DNA of 64,000 nt from Bradyrhizobium sp. C9 (GCF_002532045.1 NZ_NWTG01000021.1:82369-146368), one strand, 5' to 3'. Counted from the first letter of the stretch, positions 32,606-42,119 are shown. The notes: a model not told the origin generated them from the sequence alone. Numbers and translations are program-made.

Positions 32606-33382
32606 TCATTGCGCGATGGTCTTCGCGAGCTCTGCAAGAGGTCCCGGCTCGACCCGGACATCCCCGGCGAATGGACGCTCCTGCAGACCGATGAGTCCCA
32701 GCGCCATCACCACCGCGATCGAGAACACGCCGAGCGCCGTGATCTGCGCACCGGCCTTGTTCAGATGCACCAGCCCGATCGCCACCTGCGTGACCACGCC
32801 GAGGACGATCACCAGGATCCATTTGGCATCGATCGTGCGATCGGACGCCAGCGCAAGCCGTTCAGAACGCGCACTGCCCACGCGGACCGCAGCATTGAGC
32901 AAGGCCGTCTGCACTGGCGCGCCCGCTTTTTGCGCGATCCTGGGATCGCTGACTTCCTGCAGCAGCGCGTTATAGGCGGACTCGGCTGTGCGCGCCTCAT
33001 GGTCCTCCGTCATCGCCGGCCACTCATCGTTGACCAGGGCCGCGACGTATTTGGCAAGGACGGACCTGACGCTGCGCATGTCCAGCGCAGAGGCGATGCT
33101 GAGCGCATCGACGTTGCGCAATTCCCCCGCCTCCGCTTGCACCGCACGGGCCGCTTGACGGTTGCGATCGGCAATATCACTGGCGAGAAATCCGGTCAGC
33201 AGCGCAAACAGCACGCCGACCGCACCGAAGAACGGCGCCACGACGCCCTCGACACGGCGCCTCGCCCGAGCGGTTGCCGGGCTGAAACTCGCGATGACGA
33301 TCGCAGCGCCGGTCGCCGCATAGAGCACGACGAGAACGGCAAACAACTCGTATGTCGGAAAGTCCAGCCAGGCCTTGATCAT
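32606..33382 (-). CDS. Bestrophin-like (DUF4239-type) membrane protein
   Basis: About 258 residues. Two membrane segments near the N-terminus (FAVLVVLYAATGAAIVI, GVLFALLTGFLASDIA) and two near the C-terminus (WILVIVLGVVTQVAIGLVHL, VFSIAVVMALGLIGL) flank a helical soluble domain. This layout matches the bestrophin-like DUF4239 family, whose function in bacteria is unclear. A GTG nine codons upstream is an alternative start. Confidence 0.7.
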   Translation of the reverse strand: MIKAWLDFPTYELFAVLVVLYAATGAAIVIASFSPATARARRRVEGVVAPFFGAVGVLFALLTGFLASDIADRNRQAARAVQAEAGELRNVDALSIASALDMRSVRSVLAKYVAALVNDEWPAMTEDHEARTAESAYNALLQEVSDPRIAQKAGAPVQTALLNAAVRVGSARSERLALASDRTIDAKWILVIVLGVVTQVAIGLVHLNKAGAQITALGVFSIAVVMALGLIGLQERPFAGDVRVEPGPLAELAKTIAQ

Positions 33383-33729
33383 CGTTACGGCAACGCCCCC
33401 CACAGCCACTGCAACCAGACTAGGGGCGCGTGACGTTCACGTCATCCAAAAACGCTCGCACCGGAAGGCGTACCCCTCAATGGAAGTGGCGATGGCGGTG
33501 TGCAGCCCGTTCTCCTCGCCGAAGAAGACATCGGTCAGCACGGCAACAATGTCCGCTCCGGGCCGATTTTGTTGCAAAAGTCGGTCAAGAGGCGACGTGG
33601 AGCAGCGCCGTGATGGCGTCCGCTCCGTGCCAACAGCGCAAGTAGCCATCGCGGCCCTGGATGTGATTGGATGCAGCCGGAATGATTGACGGGAATGAAG
33701 ATCACAATTCTCGATTTGGGGGGCTGCCA
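33383..33729. other. Gene-free stretch of unclear origin
   Basis: No frame has a protein-like composition. GATTTTGTTGCAAAAGTCGG at about 33565 resembles the ends of some insertion sequences (TTGCAAAAGTC), but no matching second end or transposase was found. A decayed mobile fragment is possible. Confidence 0.35.
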
Positions 33730-34167
33730 ATGGAAAGCATCAGCGACGGGCACTTGCTATCAAGAGTTCTCTTGACGCTCGCTGCCATCGGGTACGGCTT
33801 CGTGACGATCAAAGCCGATTTCAACCGTACCCATGCAACCAATCCATTATGGACGCCGCACGCACGCTTCCACGTCGTGTGGCAGGTCCTTAGCTATACC
33901 GGCATCGCGGTCATCGCCCTCTGCCTGATTTGGCTGAGCGGACCGCTTGCGAAAGAAAGGCTGTGGCTTGCTGGAGCGCTTGGCGCTGCGGTCTACGGGG
34001 CCTTCTTCGTCACGCTCCTCGCACGAAAGCTGTTTGGCGGCGCACTCCATGATCAAAACGGCTACCTACCCTTTCGATCGCCAATTGGGCCGTGGTTATG
34101 GGATGCGAATGTCACCGCGTTCAGTGTTCTGTCGGCAATCTTGATGATCGGAATTCTCGTGGTGTGA
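33730..34167 (+). CDS. Conserved four-helix membrane protein, function unknown
   Basis: A 145-residue protein with four hydrophobic stretches: LLSRVLLTLAAIGYGFV, YTGIAVIALCLIWLSG, AGALGAAVYGAFFVTLL and VTAFSVLSAILMIGILVV. The loop HATNPLWTPHARFHVVWQVL has conserved-looking histidines. I take the start at MESISDGHLL because the longer frame adds a non-hydrophobic, unlikely leader. No partner genes are obvious. Confidence 0.7.
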   Translation: MESISDGHLLSRVLLTLAAIGYGFVTIKADFNRTHATNPLWTPHARFHVVWQVLSYTGIAVIALCLIWLSGPLAKERLWLAGALGAAVYGAFFVTLLARKLFGGALHDQNGYLPFRSPIGPWLWDANVTAFSVLSAILMIGILVV

Positions 34168-34191
34168 TCGATCTCTCTTTAAACAGGTCGA

Positions 34192-34335
34192 TCAGGTGGA
34201 ATGTCTCAGCTGGATCAAAAAGGCGACCTCGAGCAGCGCCGCCGCGATGCCCGACTTGAGCCAAATAACAGACACGGCAACGGCTTCGGGCGCGTGGTCC
34301 ACATCGTCCCTCACAACCATGTCAAGGTCGGTCAT
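34192..34335 (-). CDS. Small 47-residue membrane protein candidate
   Basis: The frame runs from ATG to TGA. The translation begins MTDLDMVVRDDVDHAPEAVA and then has a hydrophobic stretch (VSVIWLKSGIAAALLEVAFL), a natural composition for a small single-span protein. The ribosome-binding site is weak. There is no known family. Confidence 0.4.
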   Translation of the reverse strand: MTDLDMVVRDDVDHAPEAVAVSVIWLKSGIAAALLEVAFLIQLRHST

Positions 34336-34444
34336 CGGCAGAAACTCTCTTGACCCTCAGTGGCCAAGTCCTGGGAATTCGGCTAGTTGAATCTGCGTGG
34401 CAATGCAATTAGGACGGCATGTCCGTCCTTGAGAGGACAAGGTC

Positions 34445-35008
34445 ATGAAATTGTCGTCAAGGTTTGTCGCGACCACCGCTATAGCTTTCCTGTCAACCGC
34501 CTTGTTGTGCGGCCCTGTTGCGTCGCAAACCGCAACAGGCTCCAGCGCCCCGCTTCCCTCCATCACGGTCGACGCGCCGAAGCAGGCGGCAAGGCCGAAC
34601 AGGCCCAAGGAGGTCGCAAGCAGCCGCCTAGCTGCTCGCCGCACATCGCTCGCCGGTCACACGTCATCCTCAGGCGCGCGAACGCCGTCGCCTGCGCCGG
34701 ATACAGTCTTGGGGAGGATTGCCAGTCTGGAGAAGGTAGCCAGCAACTGCAACGGGGGTTGCGAGTCGAGCCTTCCCCACGGCAAAGACCCCTGGGTTGG
34801 GTGTAGCGAGTCGGGCGGCGGACAGACCTACGGACCGTTCTCGGCAACGTGCCGAGACAACCTCACCTACAAATCCTACGAGGATTGCCTCGAGACCAAG
34901 GTGTTCCTGGGCGAATACCGAAATCGGGCCCACTGGGTTTGCAGCAGCCTGTCCGCCGCCGGGAAGTTTCAGGTCGCCGAGCTCAAGCGATCCAGACATC
35001 CGCGCTAG
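34445..35008 (+). CDS. Exported cysteine-containing protein of unknown function
   Basis: 187 residues. A clear signal peptide (MKLSSRFVATTAIAFLSTAL, cleavage likely after VAS) leads into a low-complexity Pro/Ala/Arg linker to about residue 90. A compact C-terminal region follows with cysteines (CNGGCESS, GCSESGGG, ATCRDN, DCLETK, WVCSSL) that could form disulfides. No family was recognised. It stands alone. Confidence 0.65.
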   Translation: MKLSSRFVATTAIAFLSTALLCGPVASQTATGSSAPLPSITVDAPKQAARPNRPKEVASSRLAARRTSLAGHTSSSGARTPSPAPDTVLGRIASLEKVASNCNGGCESSLPHGKDPWVGCSESGGGQTYGPFSATCRDNLTYKSYEDCLETKVFLGEYRNRAHWVCSSLSAAGKFQVAELKRSRHPR

Positions 35009-35086
35009 GCAACGCCTTCGCATGGACGCAGCGAACTTTGCTGCGTCCATGGTTGCCGGCCAGCAATGGCCGCCTCTCGCTTGTCC

Positions 35087-36298
35087 TCAGCGCGACGCGG
35101 TGCTGATGTTCTCGCCAAAGAACTTCCACGTCTTGCCGTCGAACTTGGCGAGCTTGAACGTGTCGAAGGTGGAATAGTCCGTCGGCGACACCGAGACCGT
35201 GATGCCCGGCAGCAGGAGCGGCAGCGAGACCTTGCTCAGGTTCGTGGCCTGCTTCAGCAGATTCTCGCGCGTCAGCACGTCGCCGCAGTTCTTCAGGATG
35301 ATGGCCGTGAACTGCGCCGACAGATAACCGATCTGGTTGCTGCCATCGATCGGATTGCCCTCCGGATACCACTGCTTCATGAAGGCGAGATAGTCCTGCA
35401 CGCCCTTGTCGGTGTCCCATGCGGGGTCGCCGACCACCTTGGTCGCCAGCGCCGTCATCAGGCCGGTGGATGCTTCGAGGCCGGCGGGCTCGAGCACGCC
35501 ACCGATCGAGCTTGCGACCGACACGATGAAGTGCGTCGGCTTCCAGCCGAGATCGGCAACCTTGCGGATCGCCTGCGCGCCGAATTTCGGCGTCGTGATC
35601 GTCATCAGCACGTCGGCGCCGCTGGCCTTCAGATTGACGATCTGGGAATCGATCGTGGGATCGGTCACCTCGTAGCTGAGCTCCTTGACGATCAGGCCGG
35701 CCTTCTCTCCCAGCCCCTCCTTGAAGCCCCTTAGATAGTCCTTTCCGAAGTCGTCATTCTGGTAGATCACGCCGATCTTCGCGTTGGGCAGCTCCTTGGC
35801 AATGTACTTGGCGTAGATCTTCGCTTCCTGCGCATAGGGCGGATAGAACGGCGTGGTCCAGGGGAATTCCTTCGGATCATTCCACTTCGAGGCCCCGGTG
35901 GAGATCAAGAGATGCGGGATCTTCTTGCCGTTCAGATATTTTTGGATCGACGAATTTGTCGGCGTGCCCAGTGAGCCGATATTGGCAAGGATCTCATCCT
36001 GCTCGACGAGCTTGCGCGTCTGCTCCACCGTCTTCGGCGGGCTGTAGCCGTCGTCCATGCTCAGCAGCGTGATCTTCCGGCCGTTGATCCCGCCCTGGCT
36101 GTTGATCATCTTCCAGTATGCAGCTTCGGCCCTGCCCTGCGTGCCATACGCCGAAGCCGGACCGCTGTAGGGCATGGTCTGCCCGATCTTGATTTCGGTA
36201 TCGCTGGCGCCGGGATCGTATTTCTTGTCGGCAGCAAGAACCGCCGACGTGGAGGCAAGGCTGAGCGCGGCGACGGCCGCGAGCGTGATGCAACGCAT
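35087..36298 (-). CDS. Liv-type ABC transporter substrate-binding protein (orphan)
   Basis: A 403-residue periplasmic protein. The signal peptide MRCITLAAVAALSLASTSAVLA is followed by IKIGQTMPYSGPASAYG and the two-lobe fold (KIGVIYQNDDFGKDYLRGFK). GGGGAG precedes the ATG. No permease or ATPase gene is adjacent, so it must use a transporter encoded elsewhere. Orphan binding proteins of this class are numerous in Bradyrhizobium; the ligand is unknown. Confidence 0.9.
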   Translation of the reverse strand: MRCITLAAVAALSLASTSAVLAADKKYDPGASDTEIKIGQTMPYSGPASAYGTQGRAEAAYWKMINSQGGINGRKITLLSMDDGYSPPKTVEQTRKLVEQDEILANIGSLGTPTNSSIQKYLNGKKIPHLLISTGASKWNDPKEFPWTTPFYPPYAQEAKIYAKYIAKELPNAKIGVIYQNDDFGKDYLRGFKEGLGEKAGLIVKELSYEVTDPTIDSQIVNLKASGADVLMTITTPKFGAQAIRKVADLGWKPTHFIVSVASSIGGVLEPAGLEASTGLMTALATKVVGDPAWDTDKGVQDYLAFMKQWYPEGNPIDGSNQIGYLSAQFTAIILKNCGDVLTRENLLKQATNLSKVSLPLLLPGITVSVSPTDYSTFDTFKLAKFDGKTWKFFGENISTASR

Positions 36299-36413
36299 GT
36301 GTTCTCCCCATTCGCGTCGCTGTTTGCCGCGACGTCCGGCGAGATCATGATCAAGCCCGCACGAGATGTCGACCCCTGAAGTCGGGACATCGAACCGCAC
36401 TAGCCGCCGGGCG

Positions 36414-37025
36414 TCACAGCCCAATCCAGTTCATCACGGCGCCAAACGTTGCCCAGAGCGTCCATCCGAGCCCGAGCAAGCAGATCAGCGCCGCCGCCAT
36501 CGCTATCGTCAGCAGCAGGCCGTCCTCCTGCAGGTAGGCGACCGCGATCAGGACGACCACCATTCCCGGAATGACGTTCACCAGAGGCAGCGGCCAGCCT
36601 GCCGAGAAGGCCAGCAGGAACACGACCAGTCCGACCAGGCGATCGATCACGTCGCGACGCGCGTCCCAGCGCGGCCGGCTGATGCGCTCGATCGCCTGCA
36701 GCATCGGACGGACCAGAACGGTAAAGCGCTTGAAGCGCTTGAAGTCGAACTGCCGCTTCGACAGGAAACGCGGAAACGACGGCGCGCTGCGGCCACGCAT
36801 CATCTCGACCGCCGGAAACAGCAGCGCCAGCGTCGCAACCGTTGCGACGCCGGGGATGATGACCAGCAGCCCCAACAGCAGCAGGAGCAGGCCGAACGAC
36901 CGCTTGTCCAGGTTGCTGAGGAGCCATTCGAGATCGACGGGGCCGTCCGGTGCTTGAGCGACGAGTTCCTCAAGAAGTTGGGACGTGTGCGTGGGCGCCA
37001 ATGGGGCTCCGGACGAGGGGGACAT
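36414..37025 (-). CDS. ExoD-like membrane protein
   Basis: About 203 residues matching the exopolysaccharide synthesis ExoD family: LLLLLLGLLVIIPGVATVATLALLFPAVEMM, in two adjacent hydrophobic stretches, then LVVFLLAFSAGWPLPLVNVIPG and the C-terminal WTLWATFGAVMNWIG. ExoD was described as affecting exopolysaccharide production and alkaline tolerance in rhizobia; the mechanism is unknown. The start at MSPSSG is uncertain; longer versions would overlap the neighbouring rightward gene. Confidence 0.8.
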   Translation of the reverse strand: MSPSSGAPLAPTHTSQLLEELVAQAPDGPVDLEWLLSNLDKRSFGLLLLLLGLLVIIPGVATVATLALLFPAVEMMRGRSAPSFPRFLSKRQFDFKRFKRFTVLVRPMLQAIERISRPRWDARRDVIDRLVGLVVFLLAFSAGWPLPLVNVIPGMVVVLIAVAYLQEDGLLLTIAMAAALICLLGLGWTLWATFGAVMNWIGL

Positions 37026-37090
37026 AGCTGCCAAAGTGGTCAGACTCGGCATCGATTGCAACAGCTGCCGAAGCAGACTAGGAAGCATGG

Positions 37091-37630
37091 GTGACCCACG
37101 ATTCCGATCAGGCATGGCAGCGCCATGCGCCGTCAAGCCCAATTCCCGCCACGCGCCGCCGCTGGCCGTGGTTCCTGCTGATCGTCATCATCGCCAGTGC
37201 GGGCGCCGGGGGTGTCTACGCCTGGCCGCAGATCGCGCCGCTGGTCCCGTCCCTCGGCAACGCTGCGGCCGGCGACAAGGTGGCCGCAGGCGACAAGGAG
37301 ACGTTGCCGGATCTGCTCGCGACCCAGCAGAAGCTCGAGGATGACATCGGCGCGCTCGGCAAGTCGGTGGCGGACCAGCAGGAGCAGTTGAAGACCGTCG
37401 TCGACCAGCTGGCGGCCCTGACGTCGAAGGTCGACGCGCTGCAGCGCCCTGCTCCGGCTCCCGTGCCGCCGCCGCCAGCGGCAGCGGCCGACCAGCCGCG
37501 TGCAGCACCGGTCGCGCAGGCGGCCCCGAAGCCCCGAAAGCCGCCGCCGGCTCGAACGCCGAAACCGGCAGGTCCGATTTCGACCGGTGGTGCGCCGCTC
37601 AACGTGGCACCGGGCGCCGGGGCTCGCTGA
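37091..37630 (+). CDS. Membrane-anchored coiled-coil, proline-rich protein
   Basis: 179 residues. One membrane span (WPWFLLIVIIASAGAGGVYAW) lies at about 25-45, then a heptad-rich helix (LATQQKLEDDIGALGKSVADQ onward to about 118). The tail is Pro/Ala/Lys-rich. The layout suggests an inner-membrane protein reaching into the periplasm or cell wall. The start is GTG. No family assignment was made. Confidence 0.6.
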   Translation: MTHDSDQAWQRHAPSSPIPATRRRWPWFLLIVIIASAGAGGVYAWPQIAPLVPSLGNAAAGDKVAAGDKETLPDLLATQQKLEDDIGALGKSVADQQEQLKTVVDQLAALTSKVDALQRPAPAPVPPPPAAAADQPRAAPVAQAAPKPRKPPPARTPKPAGPISTGGAPLNVAPGAGAR

Positions 37631-37680
37631 GCCGCGCCGCCGTCAGCCCAAGTTCAGCGCAACCAGTCGGTGACGGCAGC

Positions 37681-38469
37681 CTATCCGCGCGGCCGCTCCA
37701 TGCCCGCCCGCTTGATGGCCGCGCGCAGGATAGCGGTATCTGAGGAAAGAAATTCGATCAGGCGCCTGGCTGCGTCAGGCGATTTTGAGTCGCTGACAAC
37801 CGCGGCCGTGAAGGTCTGCACAAGCTGGAGATCCGGAGGCAGCAGACCGACGACCTCGATACCGGTCTCCTGCACCAATTCGCTGGTCGGCCCGATCGAG
37901 AAATTCGCCTTGCCCGCGCGCAGCGCTTCGGCCGCCTCGGTTCCGCGCGCCTCGAGGGTGAGCCGCACCGTGTCCGGCAGGTTCAGCCTGGGGAAGACCT
38001 TGTCGCGGAAGAATTGTCCGCTGGTGCTGCTTGGCGCCACCACCTGGCCCGCATCGATCAAAGCCTGTCTCAGCGCGGCAGCATTGCCGATGTCCGGCTT
38101 CGGAGCGCCCGAGCGAACCGCGGCCGCCAAAGGCGCCGTCGCGAGGCCGGTGTCGGATCCCGCACGAATCCGCCCGTCCTCGTTCAGCGTGCGCAGTCCC
38201 TCTCGCGACAGGATCACCACGTCGGCCTTCGTGCCGTGCGCGAGCTGATGTCTGATCGTTTTCGGACCGGTGCCCTCCGATGCGCCGGATCCGGTCTCCA
38301 CCTTGATGCCGGTGCTGCGCTCGAATTCGGGCAGGACTTCCCGATAGACCGCAGCGAAGCCACCGGAAATGATGACCCTGATCGTGTCCGGGCTATCGGC
38401 GATCGGCGCCGTCAAGGCAGCGGCACCATGTCGGCGGCCCGTCGGCTCATTTCTGAAGGCTTGCGGCAA
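37681..38469 (-). CDS. ModA-like periplasmic molybdate/oxoanion-binding protein, N-terminus doubtful
   Basis: The mature part is typical of the ModA/extracellular binding protein 11 group (IRVIISGGFAAVYREVLPEF, TGSGASEGTGPKTIRHQL, KADVVILSREGLRTLNEDGR). The expected hydrophobic signal peptide is missing. The frame opens with a TTG inside the end of the upstream hydrolase gene and reads an arginine-rich leader. Either the 5' end is truncated or frameshifted, or translation begins at a later TTG. It lies beside molybdenum enzyme genes but has no modBC partner here. Confidence 0.65.
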   Translation of the reverse strand: MPQAFRNEPTGRRHGAAALTAPIADSPDTIRVIISGGFAAVYREVLPEFERSTGIKVETGSGASEGTGPKTIRHQLAHGTKADVVILSREGLRTLNEDGRIRAGSDTGLATAPLAAAVRSGAPKPDIGNAAALRQALIDAGQVVAPSSTSGQFFRDKVFPRLNLPDTVRLTLEARGTEAAEALRAGKANFSIGPTSELVQETGIEVVGLLPPDLQLVQTFTAAVVSDSKSPDAARRLIEFLSSDTAILRAAIKRAGMERPRG

Positions 38470-39241
38470 ACAGCTTGGCCGCCTCGGCTTTCGATTCCTG
38501 ATCGGCCTTGGCGTCGTATCGGAGCGGCAGGTTGAACTTCTTGCCGAGTTCGGTCGCTTCAGGGTTCGTGAACGCGTGCACGGCGCCGGGATATTCGATG
38601 ATCCGGTAATCGGCCTTCGCCGCGTCGAAATCCTTCTTCAGCGCATCGTACTGCTCGCGCTTCACGAACGGATCGTCCGCGCCGTTCAGAATCAGGATCT
38701 TCGCCTTGACGGTGCCGGGCGCCGGTGCAGGCGTATTGAGACCGAGCGACGCGTGAAAGCCCGCAACGGCGGCGAGATCGGCGCCGGCACGCGCCATGTT
38801 CAGCACCACCGCGCCGCCGAAGCAGTAACCGACGGCGCCGATCCGCTGCGGATTGACCGAAGCCTGCTTGGCGAGTTGCTCGCGCGCGGCGTTGAAGCGC
38901 CGCTCCATCACCTTCGCATCCTTCATCACCGATCCCGCGAGCGCGCCGGCATCCTTCGGGTTGTCGGCGGTCTTGGCGTCGCCGTACATGTCCGCAATGA
39001 AGGCTGTGTAACCTTGCTCGGCGAACTTCCGCGCCTCGTTATGGATATGCGGGGTGATGCCCCACCATTCGTGCACCATGACGATGCCCGGTCGCTTGGC
39101 CGTCGTCGCGTCGTCATAGACCACGAAGCCCTTCATCGTGGTCTCGCCGTCGGTGTAGGTGACCGGCTCTTCCTTGACCGCGGCGTGCGCGCTCGCGACC
39201 ATTGCGATGGCGCAAAGTGCTCCGACGATGATCGCTCGCAT
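38447..39241 (-). CDS. Exported dienelactone hydrolase family protein
   Basis: A 264-residue alpha/beta hydrolase with signal peptide MRAIIVGALCAIAMVASAHA. The nucleophile motif is GYCFGG (cysteine, as in true dienelactone hydrolases). The acid lies in LNGADDPFV and the histidine in YPGAVHAFTNP. It overlaps the following ModA-like gene and starts 55 bases after the fdsA stop. Periplasmic members of unknown substrate are common. Confidence 0.85.
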   Translation of the reverse strand: MRAIIVGALCAIAMVASAHAAVKEEPVTYTDGETTMKGFVVYDDATTAKRPGIVMVHEWWGITPHIHNEARKFAEQGYTAFIADMYGDAKTADNPKDAGALAGSVMKDAKVMERRFNAAREQLAKQASVNPQRIGAVGYCFGGAVVLNMARAGADLAAVAGFHASLGLNTPAPAPGTVKAKILILNGADDPFVKREQYDALKKDFDAAKADYRIIEYPGAVHAFTNPEATELGKKFNLPLRYDAKADQESKAEAAKLFAASLQK

Positions 39242-39296
39242 GCTGATCTCCCTGCGGGTTGGCGTCGCCGCGTTGTGTTTGTCTTGGCCCGGACGG

Positions 39297-42083
39297 CTAT
39301 TCCGCCGCCGTCCGGATATCGATCTTCTCGGCGCGGACCGCGCAGAACTTGAATTCCGGAATCTTGCCGAACGGATCGAGCGCCGGGTTGGTCAGCAGAT
39401 TCGCCGCCGCCTCCGCGTAGCAGAACGGCATGAAGACCATGTTCTCGGGCACGTCGCGGTCGGCGCGCACCTTGACCTCGACCGCGCCGCGGCGCGTCTC
39501 GAGGCGGATGAAGTCGCCGGGCGCGAGCCCCTTCCTGCGCATGTCCTTCGGCGTCATGAACGCGACCGCTTCGGGCTCGATCTGGTCGAGCACCTGGGCG
39601 CGGCGCGTCATCGAGCCGGTGTGCCAATGCTCGAGCACGCGGCCGGTCGACAGCACCATCGGGTACTCGTCGTCGGGCAATTCGTCCGGCGGGATCACCT
39701 TGGCCGGCACGATCTTGCCGCGGCCGCTCTCGGTCGGGAAGCCGGTGGTGAAGATGATCTCATTGCCCGGCTTGTCGGGATCGTCGACCGGATAGGTCAC
39801 CGCGCCCTCGCGAACCAGCCGCTCCCAGGTGATGTTCTTCAGCGACGGCATCAGCTGCGCCATCTCGGTGAACACCTCGCCCGGCCCGGCATAATTCCAA
39901 GGCAGTCCCATCCGCTTGCCGATCTCCTGGATGATCCAGAGATCCTGCCGCGCATCGCCCGGCGGCTTGATCACCTCGCGCGCCAATTGCACGCGGCGGT
40001 CGGTGTTGGTGAAGGAGCCGGACTTTTCGGCGAACGCCGAGGCCGGCAGGATCACGTCGGCATGGAACGCGGTCTCGGTGACGAACAGGTCCTGCACCAC
40101 GAGATGATCGAGCTTGGCGAGCGCCTGGCGCGCGTGCTGCAGATCCGGATCCGACATCGCGGGATTTTCCCCCTCGACATACATGCCGTGGATTTCGCCG
40201 GCGTGGATCGCGTTCATGATCTCGACCACGGTCAGGCCGCGCACCGGATCGAGCTCCTGCCCCCACAGCTTCTCGAAGGCGCCGCGCATGTCGTCGCGGC
40301 CGACCGGCTGATAGTCCGGCAGGAACATCGGGATCAGGCCGGCGTCGGAGGCGCCCTGCACGTTGTTCTGGCCGCGCAGCGGATGCAGCCCGGTGCCGGG
40401 CCGGCCGACCTGGCCGGTGATCAGCGCGAGCGCAATCAGGCAGCGCGCATTGTCGGTGCCGTGGACATGCTGGCTGATGCCCATGCCCCAGAAGATGATC
40501 GACGACTTGGCGCGTGCATAGGCACGCGCCACCTCGCGCAGCGTCTCGGCCGGAATGCCGCAGATCTGCGACATGCGCTCCGGCGTAAACTCCTGGATCT
40601 TCGCCTTCAGCTCGTCATAGCCCTCGGTATAGCCGGCGATGTACTGCTCGTCGGTCAGGCCTTCGGTGATGATCGTGTGGATCATCGCGTTCAGCATCGC
40701 GACGTCGCTGCCCGGCTTGAAGGCGAGATGCTGAGTGGCGTGGCGCGACAGCGTCTGCCGCCGCGGGTCCATCACGTACAGCTTGGCGCCGCGCTTGGCG
40801 GCATTCTTGATGAACGTCGCCGCGACCGGATGGTTCACGGTCGGATTGGCGCCGATGACCCAGATCACCTCGGCGTCGGCCGCGGCCGAGAACGGCGCCG
40901 ACACCGCGCCGGAGCTCAGTCCCTCGAACAAGGCCGCCACCGACGAGGCGTGACAAAGCCGCGTGCAGTGATCGACATTGTTGGAGCCGAAGCCGGTGCG
41001 GACCAGCTTCTGGAATAGATAGGCTTCCTCGTTCGAGCCCTTGGCCGAACCGAACCCGGCGAGCGCCTTGGCGCCCTTCTCGTCGCGGATCTTCCGCAGG
41101 CCCGCCGCGGCAAGATCGAGCGCCTCGTCCCAGGATGCCTCACGGAAATGGGTGTAGGGATTGGCCGGATCGACCTGGTCGTTGGCGTCCTTCTTGACGC
41201 CCGGCAGCCGCACCAGCGGCTTGGTCAGTCGGTTCGGATGGTGGATGTAGTCGAAGCCGAAGCGGCCCTTGACGCAGAGTCGGTTGTGATTGGCGGGGCC
41301 ATCGCGGCCTTCCGCGTAGATCACCTTCTCGTCCTTGACCTCGTAGGTGACCTGGCAGCCGACGCCGCAATACGGGCACAGCGAGTCCACCTTGCGGTCG
41401 GGATACGTCACGCGCGTCTGCTTGTCGTCGAGCATGACAGCCGGCATCAGCGCCCCGGTGGGACACGCCTGGACGCATTCGCCGCAGGCGACGCAGGTCG
41501 ATTCACCCATCGGATCGTCGAAGTCGAACACGATTTTCGAGCCGTGACTGCGATAAGCCATGCCGATGACGTCGTTGACCTGCACCTCGCGACAGGCCCG
41601 CACGCACAGGCCGCACTGGATGCAGGCGTCGAGATTGACGCGCATCGCCGGGTGGCTGGTGTCGGCGCGCCAGCGTTCGGTGGCGGGGAAGCGACTTTCG
41701 GTGACGCCGGTCTTCTCGGCCCAGTGCCAGAATTTCGAATCCGGATCGTGCGAGGTCTCGCGCGCCGGCTGATCGGCCACAAGCAGCTCCATCACCATCT
41801 TCTGCGCCGCGACGGCGCGCTGGCTGGCCGACTTCACCTTCATGCCGACCGAAGGCGTCCGCTTGCAGGACGCCGCCAGCACGCGCTCGCCTTCGATTTC
41901 GACCATGCAGGCGCGACAATTGCCGTCCGGCCGATAGTCCGGCGCGGGCGAATAACAGAGATGCGGGATCTCGGTGCCTTGGCGCTTGGCGACCTGCCAG
42001 ATCGTTTCGCCGGCCCGTGCCTCGACATGGTGGCCGTCGAGCTCGAACTGGATGGTCTGGCCGGAGTTCTGATCGTTGCTCAT
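39297..42083 (-). CDS. fdsA: NAD-dependent formate dehydrogenase alpha subunit (FdsA)
   Basis: 928 residues. Order: NuoG-like ferredoxin domain ([2Fe-2S] cysteines 43, 56, 59, 73), two [4Fe-4S] motifs (CIQCGLCVRAC, CVACGECVQAC), CPYCGVGC for the proximal cluster, then the bis-MGD domain. In the latter DHCTRLCHAS carries the metal-ligand cysteine, not selenocysteine. A C-terminal molybdopterin-binding domain ends it. It oxidises formate to CO2 and passes electrons to FdsGB and NAD+. It is 36 bases downstream of fdsGB. Confidence 0.93.
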   Translation of the reverse strand: MSNDQNSGQTIQFELDGHHVEARAGETIWQVAKRQGTEIPHLCYSPAPDYRPDGNCRACMVEIEGERVLAASCKRTPSVGMKVKSASQRAVAAQKMVMELLVADQPARETSHDPDSKFWHWAEKTGVTESRFPATERWRADTSHPAMRVNLDACIQCGLCVRACREVQVNDVIGMAYRSHGSKIVFDFDDPMGESTCVACGECVQACPTGALMPAVMLDDKQTRVTYPDRKVDSLCPYCGVGCQVTYEVKDEKVIYAEGRDGPANHNRLCVKGRFGFDYIHHPNRLTKPLVRLPGVKKDANDQVDPANPYTHFREASWDEALDLAAAGLRKIRDEKGAKALAGFGSAKGSNEEAYLFQKLVRTGFGSNNVDHCTRLCHASSVAALFEGLSSGAVSAPFSAAADAEVIWVIGANPTVNHPVAATFIKNAAKRGAKLYVMDPRRQTLSRHATQHLAFKPGSDVAMLNAMIHTIITEGLTDEQYIAGYTEGYDELKAKIQEFTPERMSQICGIPAETLREVARAYARAKSSIIFWGMGISQHVHGTDNARCLIALALITGQVGRPGTGLHPLRGQNNVQGASDAGLIPMFLPDYQPVGRDDMRGAFEKLWGQELDPVRGLTVVEIMNAIHAGEIHGMYVEGENPAMSDPDLQHARQALAKLDHLVVQDLFVTETAFHADVILPASAFAEKSGSFTNTDRRVQLAREVIKPPGDARQDLWIIQEIGKRMGLPWNYAGPGEVFTEMAQLMPSLKNITWERLVREGAVTYPVDDPDKPGNEIIFTTGFPTESGRGKIVPAKVIPPDELPDDEYPMVLSTGRVLEHWHTGSMTRRAQVLDQIEPEAVAFMTPKDMRRKGLAPGDFIRLETRRGAVEVKVRADRDVPENMVFMPFCYAEAAANLLTNPALDPFGKIPEFKFCAVRAEKIDIRTAAE

Positions 42084-42119
42084 TCAAGATCCTCGTCGAA
42101 GTTCGCCTGCTTGGTCCGC

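Noticed and set aside
33437..33730. A 97-residue minus-strand frame in the gap before the small membrane protein
   Set aside because: No family resemblance and no ribosome-binding site; not convincing as a gene.
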